Shown here: in pieces, positions 10,617 to 21,696 of the stretch
Position numbering within the stretch: the stretch's first letter is position 1
How the letters are laid out: every line of letters starts with the position of its first letter
DNA from: Mikania micrantha
Lineage: Eukaryota > Streptophyta > Magnoliopsida > Asterales > Asteraceae
Direction: 5' to 3'
Assembly: GCA_009363875.1 (NCBI GenBank)
Contig: CM018695.1
Location: forward strand, 19,440,755 to 19,504,754
DNA length: 64,000 nt
Made by a program: the position numbers and the translations under genes
Notes under the pieces: model-generated
Databases searched by the model: none
Told to the model about the DNA's origin: nothing
Seen by the model: the letters and a program-made list of their open reading frames with translations, nothing else

Positions 10617-12536
10617 AAGGTGACACACTTGGGCGTATAAAACCTTTGTCTAGAAGGTCTTGTAGTTGGGTCATTAATTCTTTCATCTCTGTTGGAGCCA
10701 GACGGTACGGTGCCTTGGCGACAGGTTGAGCTCCTGGCACAACATCAATTTGGAATTCGATTTCCCGATCAGGTGGAATTCCTGGCAAATCCTCAGGAAA
10801 TACATCAGGAAAATTACACACCACGGGTACGTCTTTCAATTCTTTTACATTAATTTCTTTGTCAATAACATAAGCCAGATAAGCCCCACACCCTCGCCTC
10901 ATAAATTCACTCGCCTTAATCATTGAAATGACTTTAGGCGCATTAAACACTTTATCCCCGTAAACCGTTACTGATCTCCCATTGAGAGCTGTTAAAAAAA
11001 TCATATTTCGTCGACAGACAATGTTAGCCTCATGTTTGGCCAACCCATCCATTCCCAAAACTCCATCAAAACCTCCTAACGTAATCAGAAACAACTTAAC
11101 AGGGAATCTATGACCTTCTATATCAATATAACAATCATCATCAATGACCTCCGTTACTCTAGTGGATTTACCAAGAGCAATTTCTATGTTAAAGGAATTT
11201 TCTATCTTTCTAACACTAGCATGCAGCTTGTCACAAAAAGTAGTGGCCACAAAGCTCATACTTGCACCAGAATCAAATAGAACTGAAGCAGGGATATCAT
11301 TAATCAAAAATGTACCTGTCACCACATCCGGGTCTTTGGCTGCCTGATCTTTAGTCATAGTAAAGGCACGAGCTTTTGCCTTTTGTTTCTCCCCTCCCTT
11401 GCTACTTTGAGGTTTACTGGCTTCAGTAGGTATTGTCTTTGGTTTAAAACAATTCTTGCTCATGTGACCGATCCCACCACAATTGTAACACTTTAGTATG
11501 GTTGGACAATTATACGAGAGGTGTCCAGTTTTTCCACAACGGTAGCACAAAGTAGTCCCCAGGCGACATTCTCCCCCATGCTTCCTTCCACACTTGGTGC
11601 ACGTTTCAAATTCTTCTACTTTAAGCTTTTTCATGGGGAGTCCCGGTTTACCATTTCTATTTCTTTTGAATCCCGGTGACCACTTTTGCTTCGGTTCTTC
11701 CTTTGTTGGTTCAGCTTCCACAACATCATCCCAGACAATGCCGCTGATTTCTACTGCTGATTCAAAAGTCCTAGGAGCATGCGCCTTCACATGTGTTCGG
11801 ACTTTAGGTGGTAACCCTTCCACATATAGCTTCAATCTGCGTTCCTCCGTGTTTACCAAATGAGGAACCAGTCTTGACATTTCATTAAATTTTGACGTAT
11901 ATTGCCGATGGTTCATACGTCCAGCTTTCAAAGTCAGAAATTCCCGTTCGATTTTATCAATTTCATTCTTTGGACAGAAGTGTTTTATAACTAATTCCTT
12001 CAAGTCCTCCCATTTAAAACCCTCCACATCAGTAGTGGTCTTTGACTGCTTAACAGTGTTCCACCAATGTAGAGCTTCTTCAGTAAATGAGTGAGCTGCA
12101 AATTTCACAGCTTGATCTTCCCGGCATTCACTAATAGCAATAACCGCCTCCATAGCCGAAACCCAATGACAGGTGGCCACAACATCCTTCTTACCATCAA
12201 ATGAGGGTGGATTGCATCCTTTGAAGGCCTTGTAATCACAACCCTTCCGTTTCTCTGACGTAGAATCACCGTTCTTAGTTCCGGTGATCACAACTTCCTC
12301 TTCTTTGGTGATGTCATTAGTTCCTTCAGACTTGTCTTTCAAAGTATCCTTCAGTATTTTTGTAACCAAAGCTGGTAGCTTATCATCCAAAAATTTACAG
12401 ACCTCATCAGAAATAGCCTTCACTACGATAGGCTCTAGAGTAAACTCATCTTCATCTTCCGGTTGCTCGTTGTGCTCGTAGTCGTCTTCATTGACGGGTT
12501 CTTCATTCTCGATATGCGGTTCTTCAGGTTCCTGTG
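10617..12536 (-). pseudogene. Family 1 gypsy gag and protease, main part
   Basis: In the sense direction this continues from codon 13 of gag (the start lies at 23881, on the far side of the inserted element). It encodes an acidic N-terminal region, the retrotransposon gag domain (ALHWWNTVKQSK, FCPKNEIDKIEREFLTLKAG), three zinc-binding clusters ([40 protein letters not shown]), and an aspartic protease with FDSGASMSF. The linker to RT ([12 protein letters not shown]) is followed by the frame break at about 10614. The frame continues past 12536 into the inserted LTR by chance, giving a false N-terminus. The protein would form the particle core and process the polyprotein. Confidence 0.9.
12532..12536. 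other. Target-site duplication CTGTG, left copy
   Basis: CTGTG precedes the left LTR of the inner element and recurs at 23843-23847 after its right LTR. In the uninterrupted family 1 copy near 63810 the site reads TTCCTGTGGTTGC with a single CTGTG, which proves the insertion point. Confidence 0.97.
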
Positions 12537-14681
12537 TGTCACACCCCCACCCCTCGTCACCTCGTGCCTGGTCTGACGTCACCGAACCGGTTGCGGAAGC
12601 ATAGTGGTGATGTCTCCGAGGTGAGGTGTGACTTACTTGAACCGATATCATAAGCACACAGATTAACTAAAAGTACATACATTACAAGGATGTCGCAATT
12701 ACAAATACATTACATCTATATTTATTTATTTAATTACAGTATTAATTATACAGGTGAAATTATCCCAAAAGTGCATCCTCACCGCTATTACTGTTTACCT
12801 GCAAAAAGGTTTGAGTTTGAAACGTCAGCACAAAGCTGGTGAGACCGACAGTTCAATTTAAAACAATATGATATGATAAGTACGTTCTCAAAAGTTCAGT
12901 TCTGGATAACCATGGGACCTGTATCTAGTTCCTTTCGGACGTCTAGTCTGTCTCAAGATATTACCCGTCGGTACATATCTTAGTGCCTCATTATCTTAAT
13001 GTCTATCACACCATTAAGAAGTTCAGGAAACAGATAACAAACATTCACACAAGGGAGATGCAATCCTCCCAGCGAATGGGGTGTCAACCAATAGTACTAT
13101 CAATGTTTTCTGTTCGGCCACACATGGGTTCACTAGATACAGTTCAAGAATGAGGACTTTTAGTTCCATGATAGAGTTCAGTTCTACAGGCAAAATCCCA
13201 TGAAATCCCACAAAAGTCAAATGAAATCACACAGATATCATTGATGCATATCATATAGTTCTCAAAAGTTTAGCAGTTCTACCCCGAAGTTTATAAAAGA
13301 GTAAAAAGAAAAGGGGTTGCACGAAACTCACCTGATAATTCAGTAGTAGCAGAATATCACACAAACCGATGATAATATGATGATTCTGCATTAGTTTATG
13401 TTTAATGAGTTATTAATGTTCCAACTCGCTGATTAAATCTCTCTGAACGTACAATGTCAAGGACATTGCTTTGAAAGTCATCAAATTGATACTTAGTATT
13501 TAATTACATATTTTAATGTAATATCATACAATGTATGGTAATGTAGGAACCTATACTGACTCAGATTCCTAATACTAAGTTGATGACTCCCTCGATTAAT
13601 CAGTATAATCTCAGACTAACCAAATAGCTAACGTTGTTGATTGTAATTGCTAAGATAGTCTCTAGACAGTTTAATGGCTTAGAAATGATTAATCCTTGTT
13701 ATTGACTACCCAAATATCATGGAATATCACAATGTAGTATTAGAATAGTTTTAATAACCATGTTTAACATACTAATCTGACTGTTATCAGAAACATTAGA
13801 TAATCGTTCTAATGAGTATGTTAATGATTGTGATTAGTTTAAAACACCCAACTTTCACGTTGCATGTTAAAGATTAATCAAACTAATCACATACATAGTC
13901 ACAACCAAATGGTTTAAACCATTACAACCATTGTTATGATTCCATGCAAACCGGGCATTACAACGGCTCAAAACAAGGATTTACCCGTTAACAGTTCGAG
14001 TTTATCATCCAAAATCAATCCTAGCCATCATCTAAGCAATAATCAACAACCCTAACTATATCATTACGTTCAAAACTAAGATTTAATCATTCATAATCAA
14101 ACTAGAAGGTTTAAAATGAACCATTACCTATTCTGGCGGATTCCAACGGATAAAATGATGATCAGAACTTGTTTTAACGTCTTTGGATGCGATCTAAACG
14201 TCGAGAGGCCTTCAAATATGAGATTCGAGAGGTTGGATGATGAATTTTCGAAGATGATAGCTGTTTTCGACGCTGTGAAGATAAGAATGAGGGTGATGAT
14301 GAAAATCTGATCTTTTAATCCACTTGCCGTCGATCTAGACCCCAGGCGTACCGCCTGACGCCCAACACCCAACCTAGGCGTACCGCGCGCGTCAACCCCG
14401 GCCTTCCAGAAGCTTTTGGGCCCGCGCGTATCGCCTGGAGTTGTTCCTCGACCTGAGGCGTACCGCCTAAGGGCAATTTCTTCCATTTTTCGACGGAAAC
14501 TTCGTTTCGCGATTCCGAGCAATCCGTAACTCCGTTTCGCGCACGGTTTTCGCCTACATTCATCATTTTTCACATACTACCATCTCATATTTATTTCGGC
14601 GACCAATTCAACACGGATTTTAAACACGATCAAATGTGCTCAATTCATTGATGACGTAATTCTTCTTACACGATTATCACA
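12537..14681 (-). repeat. Family 2 gypsy 3' LTR
   Basis: 2145 bp, TGTGATAATC at the sense start (14681) and GGGTGTGACA at the sense end (12537). It carries the hairpin cluster at 14344-14468 with stems of AGGCG/CGCCT type. Parts resemble the family 1 LTR (for example the surroundings of GTAATGCCCGGTTTGCATG), while the sense 3' half is unrelated. Short open frames inside it are not genes. Confidence 0.95.
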
Positions 14682-14694
14682 GTCTCCTCCTATT
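14682..14694 (-). other. Polypurine tract, family 2 gypsy
   Basis: Sense sequence ATAGGAGGAGAC lies directly before the 3' LTR start TGTGAT, as expected for the plus-strand primer. About 50 non-coding bases separate it from the end of pol. Confidence 0.75.
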
Positions 14695-14746
14695 AGAAAA
14701 ATTTCGTCCCGAAATTTAGAAAAAAAACTTACCTGATAACAATTGA

Positions 14747-17700
14747 TCATATGAATAGATGTGGGTATTTCTGTTTCATCTGATCTTCACGTTCCCACGT
14801 ATATTCTGGTCCACGCTGTGAATTCCATCGAATTTTAACAATAGGTATGCGACTACGTTTCAGTACCTTCACCTCCCGATCCATGACTTCAACCGGTTCT
14901 TCGCGGAATTGTAGTTTCTCATCAACTTGGATTTCCTTCAGAGGTACGATCAAAGATTCATCAACTAAGCACTTCTTCAGATTTGAGACATGAAAAACAT
15001 CATGAATGTTACCGAGTTCCGGAGGTAATTCAAGTCTGTAGGCTACTGATCCAATTCGTTCAAGAATTTTAAATGGTCCTACAAATCTCGGTGAAAGTTT
15101 ACCTCTCTTCCCAAATCTGAATATACCCTTCCACGGTGAAACTTTCAACATTACTTGATCACCGATTTGAAATTCCAACGGTCTACGACGATTATCAGCA
15201 TAACTCTTTTGTCGATCGCGAGCAGCTTTAATTCGTTCTTGAATCAATGCGATCTTATCGGTTGTTTCTTGAATAAGTTCTGGGCCTATGACCTGACTTT
15301 CGCCTACCTCGGACCAACAGATAGGTGATCTACATTTGCGCCCGTAAAGTGCTTCAAATGGAGCACATTTAATACTGGTATGGTAACTGTTATTATATGA
15401 AAATTCAACAAGGGGAAGATGAACATCCCAGCTACCACCAAAATCAATCACACAGCTTCTGAGCATGTCCTCAAGAGTTTGATTAGTTCGTTCGGTTTGC
15501 CCTTCAGTTTGCGGATGATAAGCTGTGCTCATATTGATTTGCGTGCCCAGAGCATTCTGAAGAGTTTGCCAAAATCGTGATGTGAATCGACTATCTCTGT
15601 CAAAAATAATAGAGATCGGTACTCCATGACGAGATACAATCTCGTTAATGTAGAGTTTAGCAAGTCGATCCATCGAGTAATCTTCTCGGATGGGAATGAA
15701 ATGCGCAGATTTAGTAAGGCGATCAACGATAACCCATATAGAGTCATGACTATGCGAAGTTCTGGGTAGTTTGGTAATAAAATCCATAGAGATCTGATCC
15801 CATTTCCACATGGGAATCTCCGGTTGTTGTAATAACCCAGAAGGTCGTTGATGTTCAGCCTTAACCTTTAGACACATTAAGCATCGACCCACGTATTCTG
15901 CGATGTGTTTCTTCATTCCAGGCCACCAATAAAAATCTTTAAGATCTTTATACATTTTGTCTGCACCTGGATGAATAGAATACCTGGATTTGTGCGCCTC
16001 ATCCAAGATGATCGATCTTGTGTTACCGAATAAAGGAACCCAAATTCGGTCTTTGAAATACAACAGTCCATCGTCTTTGGTATCGAGTTTCTTATCTAAT
16101 CCTCTCAGTCCCTCAGCAGAATAGTTTATTGCTTGTAAAGCTTGTTGCTGAGCTTCTTTAATTTGAGGAATTAGACTAGTTTGAATAGTCATACCTAACA
16201 ATTTCACTCGTAAAGGTTTGACTCTTTCCTTGCGACTTAAGGCATTGGCTACAACATTCGCCTTGCCTGGGTGATAACGAATTTCACAATCATAATCGTT
16301 CAATAGTTCTACCCATCACCTTTGTTGCATGTTTAACATCTTCTGATCTAGAATGTGTTGAAGACTTTTGTGATCAGTGTATATAATACACTTAGTTCCA
16401 TACAAATAGTGTCTCCAAATCTTGAGTGCAAACACCACTGCACCAAGTTCTAGATCATGAGTGGTATAGTTCTTCTCGTGTACTTTCAACTGCCGAGAAG
16501 CGTAAGCAATCACCTTATCGTTCTGCATTAAAACACACCCGAGACCTTGGCGTGAAGCATCACAGTACACTGTGAAATTATCAATACCTTCCGGTAATGC
16601 CAAGATAGGTGCGTTGCAGAGTTTGTGTTTCAACAGTTGGAATGCCTCCTCCTGTTGAGAACCCCATATAAACGGTTGATTTTTCTGTGTCAATGTAGTT
16701 AGTGGCAGAGCTATCTTTGAGAAGTTCTTGATAAACCGACGATAATAACCTGCCAGCCCTAAGAATTGACGGATTTCAGTTGGGGTTCGTGGTGTTTCCC
16801 ATTGTTCTACAGCTTTAATCTTACTGGGATCCACCTGAATGCCATCTTGATTCACCACATGCCCAAGGAATTGCACTTCTCGTAACCAAAACTCACACTT
16901 GGAGAACTTGGCGTATAATTTTTCACGTGTCAACAGTTCTAAGATCAGTTTCAAGTGTTGAGCATGTTCTTGTTGGCTTCGAGAATAGATAAGAATATCA
17001 TCAATAAATACAATCACAAACTTATCCAAGTAAGGCCTACATACCCGATTCATTAGATCCATGAAAACTGCAGGTGCATTCGTTAATCCAAACGGCATTA
17101 CTAGAAATTCATAATGCCCATATCGAGTTCGGAATGCAGTTTTAGGAACATCATCTTCATATACTCGTAACTGATGATATCCGGATCTCAAATCAATTTT
17201 TGAAAAGTAAGTAGCGCCTTGAAGTTGATCAAACAGATCATCTATACGCGGTAGTGGATAACGATTTTTGATTGTTAATTTATTGAGCTCCCGATAGTCA
17301 ATACACATCCTGAATGATCCATCCTTCTTTTTCACAAAAAGGACTGGTGCTCCCCAGGGTGAGAAACTAGGTCTAATAAAACCTTTATCTAACAGCTCTT
17401 GCAATTGACTTGAAAGTTCTTGCATTTCGGATGGTGCAAGCCGATACGGGGCTTTAGCAACAGGTGCTGCACCTGGAATCAAGTCAATCCGAAATTCAAC
17501 TTGTCTCACTGGGGGTAATCCTGATATGTCCTCAGGAAAAACTTCAGGAAAATCCTTGACTACTGGAATATCTGTGATTTGTTTGAGTGAAGAATTATGC
17601 TCAGTCACATGTGCCAGGAAAGCATAACAGCCTTTTCTTAAAAATTTCTGAGCTCGCATACAAGATATGATACCAAGTTTTCTACCAGCTCGTTCTCCTT

Positions 17701-18106
17701 GAACTATCAGTGTATTACCGTTAGGTAATGGAATACGGATCACCTTGTTTTGACAGACAACTTCCGCTTGGTTATCAGAAAGCCAGTCCATGCCCACAAC
17801 GACATCAAAGCTCCCAAGCTCAATAGGAAGTAAATCAATATTAAAAAGATGATCATTCAAATTCAAGGAACATCCTTGAATAACACTGTTAGTTTTGATC
17901 AACTTGCCATCAGCAAGTTCAATAACATAAGGAGTTTCTAGATCTACCGCAGGCAATGCAAGTAAAGATGCAAATTCAGGAGAGATAAAACTCTTATCTG
18001 CCCCCGTATCAAAGAGAACTGATGCATATAGATTATTGAGTAGGAACGTACCAGTCACAATATTAGCATCATGTCTTGCCTCGGTAGCACCAATCTGAAA
18101 AGCTCT
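14747..18106 (-). pseudogene. Family 2 gypsy protease-RT-RNase H-integrase
   Basis: The sense order is protease ([11 protein letters not shown]), RT ([11 protein letters not shown]), RNase H, integrase zinc region ([26 protein letters not shown]), integrase core ([24 protein letters not shown]), and a chromodomain-like end ([16 protein letters not shown]) closing at YPHLFI. A TGA at 16316-16318 interrupts the frame in the RNase H region, where the family 1 copies read QRRWLEL and this copy reads QQR-stop-WVEL. The reading frame is otherwise continuous on both sides, so it is a single nonsense change, probably from CGA or AGA. The apparent starts after the stop and at 18058 are TTG/GTG codons and not real starts. 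Pol should be fused to gag, but a one-base-short G run near 18107-18110 breaks the join. Confidence 0.92.
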
Positions 18107-19446
18107 CCCCTAGCTTCAGTTCCCGGATTGGTGTTATTGTTTGGACAGTTCCGCATGAAATGATCAGGACTTCCACATTTGTAACATGACCGGTTGGTTT
18201 GAGTGGTTTGTCGGGGTGCTTGATTTCGAGGTTGAGCAGGAAAGTTGCAATATTTAGCATAATGTCCAACTCTGTTACAGTTCAGACAAACAGGACATGG
18301 TCCCGTGTGATGGAGTGGACACTTATTGCATTTGGGCGCCTGCCCAGTATAAGCTTTCCTCTCAGGAACATTTGCACCATAGTTCTTCACCGTTGGTTTA
18401 TTCTGACTGATTTCAGCCGGAGCCCTTGTTTTGTTCTTACCGAACCACTTTCGTTTGGTACCTTTTGACACATTCGAGGTACCGACATCACCACTACTAT
18501 GGACCGTCTGAGGCTTCAAAGACAAAGTACCACTCCTTACCGCCTCATTGGTAAGCTTAGTGGTCAAAAGAATCGTGTGTTTCAGAGTTGTAGGTTCAGC
18601 TGCAGTCACCATTCCTCGTATCTGAGGAATCAGACCCTTAATGTACTTCTCGATTAAAGCTGCTTCCGTTGGAAACATATCGGGAAGTAAACAAGTAAGT
18701 TCATGGAAACGATCGGTGTAAGCCAGACAATCAGCACCGATCATAGAATGATTCCAGAATTCCTCCTGGAGTTTTTGAATTTCAGTGATGGGACAGTACT
18801 CTGATCTAATCAGAGTTTTGAAATCATTCCAGCCCATCAAATCAACTGTGGCTGAACCCAAAGTCTTGGCCTGGGTATTCCACCAGGTCAAAGCTGAGTC
18901 TTTCAAAGAACAGGCAGCATAAGACACCTTATGCTCCTCCAAGCACTGACTAATTTTGAGTTTGGTTTCCATCTCCTCGATCCACCGTAATAGACCCGCC
19001 GCTCCTTCTTTGCCAGTAAAAGTAGGAGGGTTACAGGAAGCAAAATACTTATATGTACATCCCTGTCGTGGTGGATCAGGAGCGATTGTAGCCGTACCAG
19101 TGGTATGATGCGTTTCTGCGTTGCCACCAGTAACAGTATGTTCGTTAGTATTGGGACCCCCACCCGAACCCGTAGTAACATGAGGCTGGTGTTGTACCAA
19201 AACACCACAAGCGGTTAACTGTTGGCGCACGATTCGTGCTATCATTGCCTCATTCGATTCAGATCCACTGGCACCAGCGAGTGGAATAGGGTTTGCTCCC
19301 GGGTTCACTGGTGGAGCAGTACCTGTGTCCCGATTTATCTGTGGATCTGGATTCGATTCCGTATTTACTGGTGGAACTTGATTTGACTCCGGGTGAGTAA
19401 TGTTCTTCATAGATCTCTTAGTCGGTCGACTTCGTTTGGGAGCCAT
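18107..19446 (-). pseudogene. Family 2 gypsy gag
   Basis: The start is the ATG at 19446 (MAPKRSRPTKRS). The in-frame triplet further upstream at 19458 is GTG and the other family copy has no ATG there either. A basic N-terminus is followed by a Pro/Asn-rich segment, the gag domain (ALTWWNTQAKTLG, EYCPITEIQKLQEEFWN), a Cys-rich cluster (CNKCPLHHTGPCPVCLNCNRVGHYAKYC, written in part) and a CCHC knuckle (CYKCGSPDHFMRNC). The plus-strand copy has AGGGGGAGAG at the pol junction where this copy has AGGGGAGAG. The frame therefore runs into an unrelated tail (GELFRLV...) instead of protease. It is preceded by the conserved GAGCAG just upstream of the ATG. Confidence 0.88.
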
Positions 19447-19458
19447 TATTCTGCTCAC

Positions 19459-19799
19459 AAACAGATAAACTCAGGTCAGTCAAGAACATTAATTGTATAA
19501 CCCGTTCGATCCCACAATTTCAATCATATTCAGATATACTGAAAATTTATATTGAATTGTGACTATCAAAGTATATTATAACTACATGAATTTAGTCCAG
19601 ACATGTTCACATTACACACAGATCACACCAATGTTCGTAGTTATACTTAGTCCTGTTATCTCAAACATGTTAGAGTCTTACCCAGCTCCTTGCATTGCAA
19701 CACATGTTTTTAGATATATGATCATACAGGACTAGAATATGTTCTCACACAAGTTCTCAGATATGCTCACAGTTCATGCACTAAGTTCTCATACAAACA
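19459..19799 (-). other. Spacer between hairpin array and gag, family 2
   Basis: Non-coding part of the internal region. It is similar to 43210-43580 in the plus-strand copy (for example the stretch with ACATGTGTTGCAATGCAA). Conservation between two copies reflects common descent, and no function can be read from it. Confidence 0.5.
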
Positions 19800-20262
19800 A
19801 TAGACATGTCCTCGTACAGTATGGCTCTCGTACTGTACTTTAGTTACAGACACATTCACAAGTAGACACGTTCTCAGTTCAGACATGTTCTTGTACAGTA
19901 TGGCTCTCGTACTGCATTTTAGTTACAGACACATCCACAGTTAGACACGTTCTCAATTCAGCCATGTTCTCGTACAGTATGGCTCTCGTACTGTACTTTA
20001 GTAACAAATATATTTGCATACAGTATTGTTCCCGTACTGTATTTTAGCAAAATATATTTTTCAGTTCGATATATTCGCATACAGTATTGCTCCCGTACTG
20101 TATTTCAGCGAAATATATATTTTAGTTCGATATATTCGCATACAGTATTGCTCCCGTACTGTATTTCAGCGAAATATATATTTTAGTTCGATATATTCGC
20201 ATACAGTATTGCTCCCGTACTGTATTTCAGCGAAATATATATTTTAGTTCGACGTGTTCTCA
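19800..20262 (-). repeat. Array of 61-bp repeats with GTACAGTA hairpins
   Basis: The CATACAG phrase recurs at 20017, 20078, 20139 and 20200, an exact 61-base period. Upstream degenerate units (19810-20000) carry GTACAGTA..TACTGTAC palindromes with a 9-base loop. The equivalent place in the plus-strand copy (43030-43200) also has 61-62-base units with the same palindromes. It lies between the extra frame and gag in both. Confidence 0.85.
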
Positions 20263-20589
20263 TATAGCTACATTTGTACACAATTATGTTCTCACACAGC
20301 AAAATTTAGTTATAATACACACACAAAGTTCATTACACAAACAGACATACGAAAGCACCCATATTATTACAATGCCATAGTTTCATACATATAGATTTTT
20401 AATACAACCAAAAGTCATGCTACTCTGAACCCACAACATCATACACTACCTCTCACAAACTCGGGATCTGTCTATATCAAAATATCCCGTTCTCACAACT
20501 ACTGATCACACTATCACACATCCCCAACCTATCCGCATACTACTAGTGATATTTACAATGACAATCCCAAAATAACCATCTGAACATAC

Positions 20590-21345
20590 TCATCGTATGA
20601 AGTACGATAAACAAGAAAATATAATGGCTACAGCAGCCATAGTCACAGCCAGAACTATCATCCTGGTCTCGAAACTAACCGTCTCCAACCAAACCAAAAA
20701 CTCTCGAACTCGCACTAATCCTGCCCTCATCACCTCCACCTGCTGCCAAAACGCAGCAACTAACCTCTGCCTCAAAGTCCTACTAAAACGCTCCTCAACG
20801 GTAATCCTCCAAGCCTGGTTGTCAATACCCATGAGATTCACCTGCTCCATCAGAGTCAGATGTGAAGTGAGGATCTCCAATACAATGTTACGAGTATCCT
20901 CCAGAAGCGTATGGTGCTGATGTACCTCCTGCCTCAGACCCTGCAATTCCTGAGCGACTTGCTGCACCTGGCCCCTCAGCTCTGCTTGGCGAGAGGATTC
21001 TCCCACCTCATGAACGGTCGGAGGCTCATCCCGCTGAGCCATCTGATGTCTGGGAGGTAATCCAGTGGTCTTGCGGGCCTGTCCCCGCATCCTCCTAAGT
21101 CCATCCCATGCTGGGGCTCTCGGTGGAGATGGCATAGGTGCTGGTGCATGTGCTGGTGCTGGTGGTGGTGGCGGAACCGGTACTGGCTCAGGTAGTGGTG
21201 GTATAAGAGGCACTGCAGATGCATGTGATGCTACTGACACAGCCTCCGAAGGATCCGAGTCAGATCCAGAACTGGCACTCGGAGTATCATCCAACACAAC
21301 ATAGGGGAATCTCTGATATATATATCTCTCTCCTTGGTCTGCCAT
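20590..21345 (-). CDS. Extra pre-gag ORF: tail-anchored coiled-coil protein, 251 aa
   Basis: I do not recognise this protein. It starts at the ATG 21345, about 335 bases after the primer site, and ends well before gag. The order is a conserved N-terminus (YIYQRFPY, then LDDTPS and an acidic Ser-rich GSDSDPSEA), a Pro-rich segment at about 49-80, and a basic patch WDGLRRMRGQARKTTG at 80-95. A helical, probably coiled-coil region lies at about 123-175, and one hydrophobic segment (229-249, MIVLAVTMAAVAIIFSCLSYF) ends two residues before the stop. No signal peptide is visible. The topology is that of a tail-anchored membrane protein. The other family 2 copy (41907-42722) retains the same frame open, with the last ~175 residues aligning without gaps. 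Alternatives are an env-like relic or an acquired host sequence; neither has direct support. Confidence 0.8.
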   Translation of the reverse strand: MADQGERYIYQRFPYVVLDDTPSASSGSDSDPSEAVSVASHASAVPLIPPLPEPVPVPPPPPAPAHAPAPMPSPPRAPAWDGLRRMRGQARKTTGLPPRHQMAQRDEPPTVHEVGESSRQAELRGQVQQVAQELQGLRQEVHQHHTLLEDTRNIVLEILTSHLTLMEQVNLMGIDNQAWRITVEERFSRTLRQRLVAAFWQQVEVMRAGLVRVREFLVWLETVSFETRMIVLAVTMAAVAIIFSCLSYFIR

Positions 21346-21680
21346 CGCTGTATAAACAGAATTCTCAGATTAGTACCATGAAATAAATATAGAATAAAAT
21401 ATTCAACATAAACATGATATGAGACGTCATCCCTCCTTAACACAACTATTTGTCTTTACTGTTATAAATGTTCTGCTTGTATCAAATCAAACTAGAATGC
21501 ACACGTGTTGTGAATTTCAGTTATGCTGGCCACTCATAACTGAGATCCGTACCACCTGATTATCCTGGCTTAATTCAAAACAAGTTTTGTTCGTTAAACA
21601 TGTTCGGTGCTCTCTGTGTCACTATACGAGCCTATGGTTATAGTCTAGGTCTCTAAGTCCACCTAAATTCTATAACCTGT
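21346..21680 (-). other. Leader between primer site and extra ORF, family 2
   Basis: About 335 non-coding bases, similar to 41565-41906 in the plus-strand copy. No other frame is evident. Translation of the extra ORF from the genomic RNA would use the ATG at 21345. Confidence 0.6.
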
Positions 21681-21693
21681 GGCTCTGATACCA
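21681..21693 (-). other. Primer binding site (tRNA-iMet type), family 2
   Basis: Sense TGGTATCAGAGCC, three bases after the 5' LTR end. This is the usual plant primer site complementary to the 3' end of initiator tRNA-Met, and it fixes the element's direction. Confidence 0.93.
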
Positions 21694-21696
21694 CCC

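Noticed and set aside
8006..12657. Endogenous pararetrovirus
   Set aside because: True LTRs with 5-bp target duplications, a primer site, integrase and chromodomain are present; no movement or coat protein was seen.
12585..12657. N-terminal extension of the outer gag frame
   Set aside because: It is the inserted LTR read through by chance; the true start is at 23881 as shown by the copy at 63845.
14116..14573. Open frames of 64, 83 and 149 codons, repeated at 23277-23734
   Set aside because: They are in the LTRs of family 2 and are duplicated because the LTRs are duplicated; not conserved in the older copy.
20590..21345. Calling the extra family 2 protein an envelope protein
   Set aside because: No signal peptide, no furin-like site, no second hydrophobic fusion segment, and a position before gag; only a C-terminal membrane segment is seen.
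20590..21345. Equating the extra frame with Ogre/Tat ORF1
   Set aside because: The polyproteins have Tekay-like domain order with a chromodomain-like end; I see no sequence motif that links this protein to Ogre ORF1. A search would decide.
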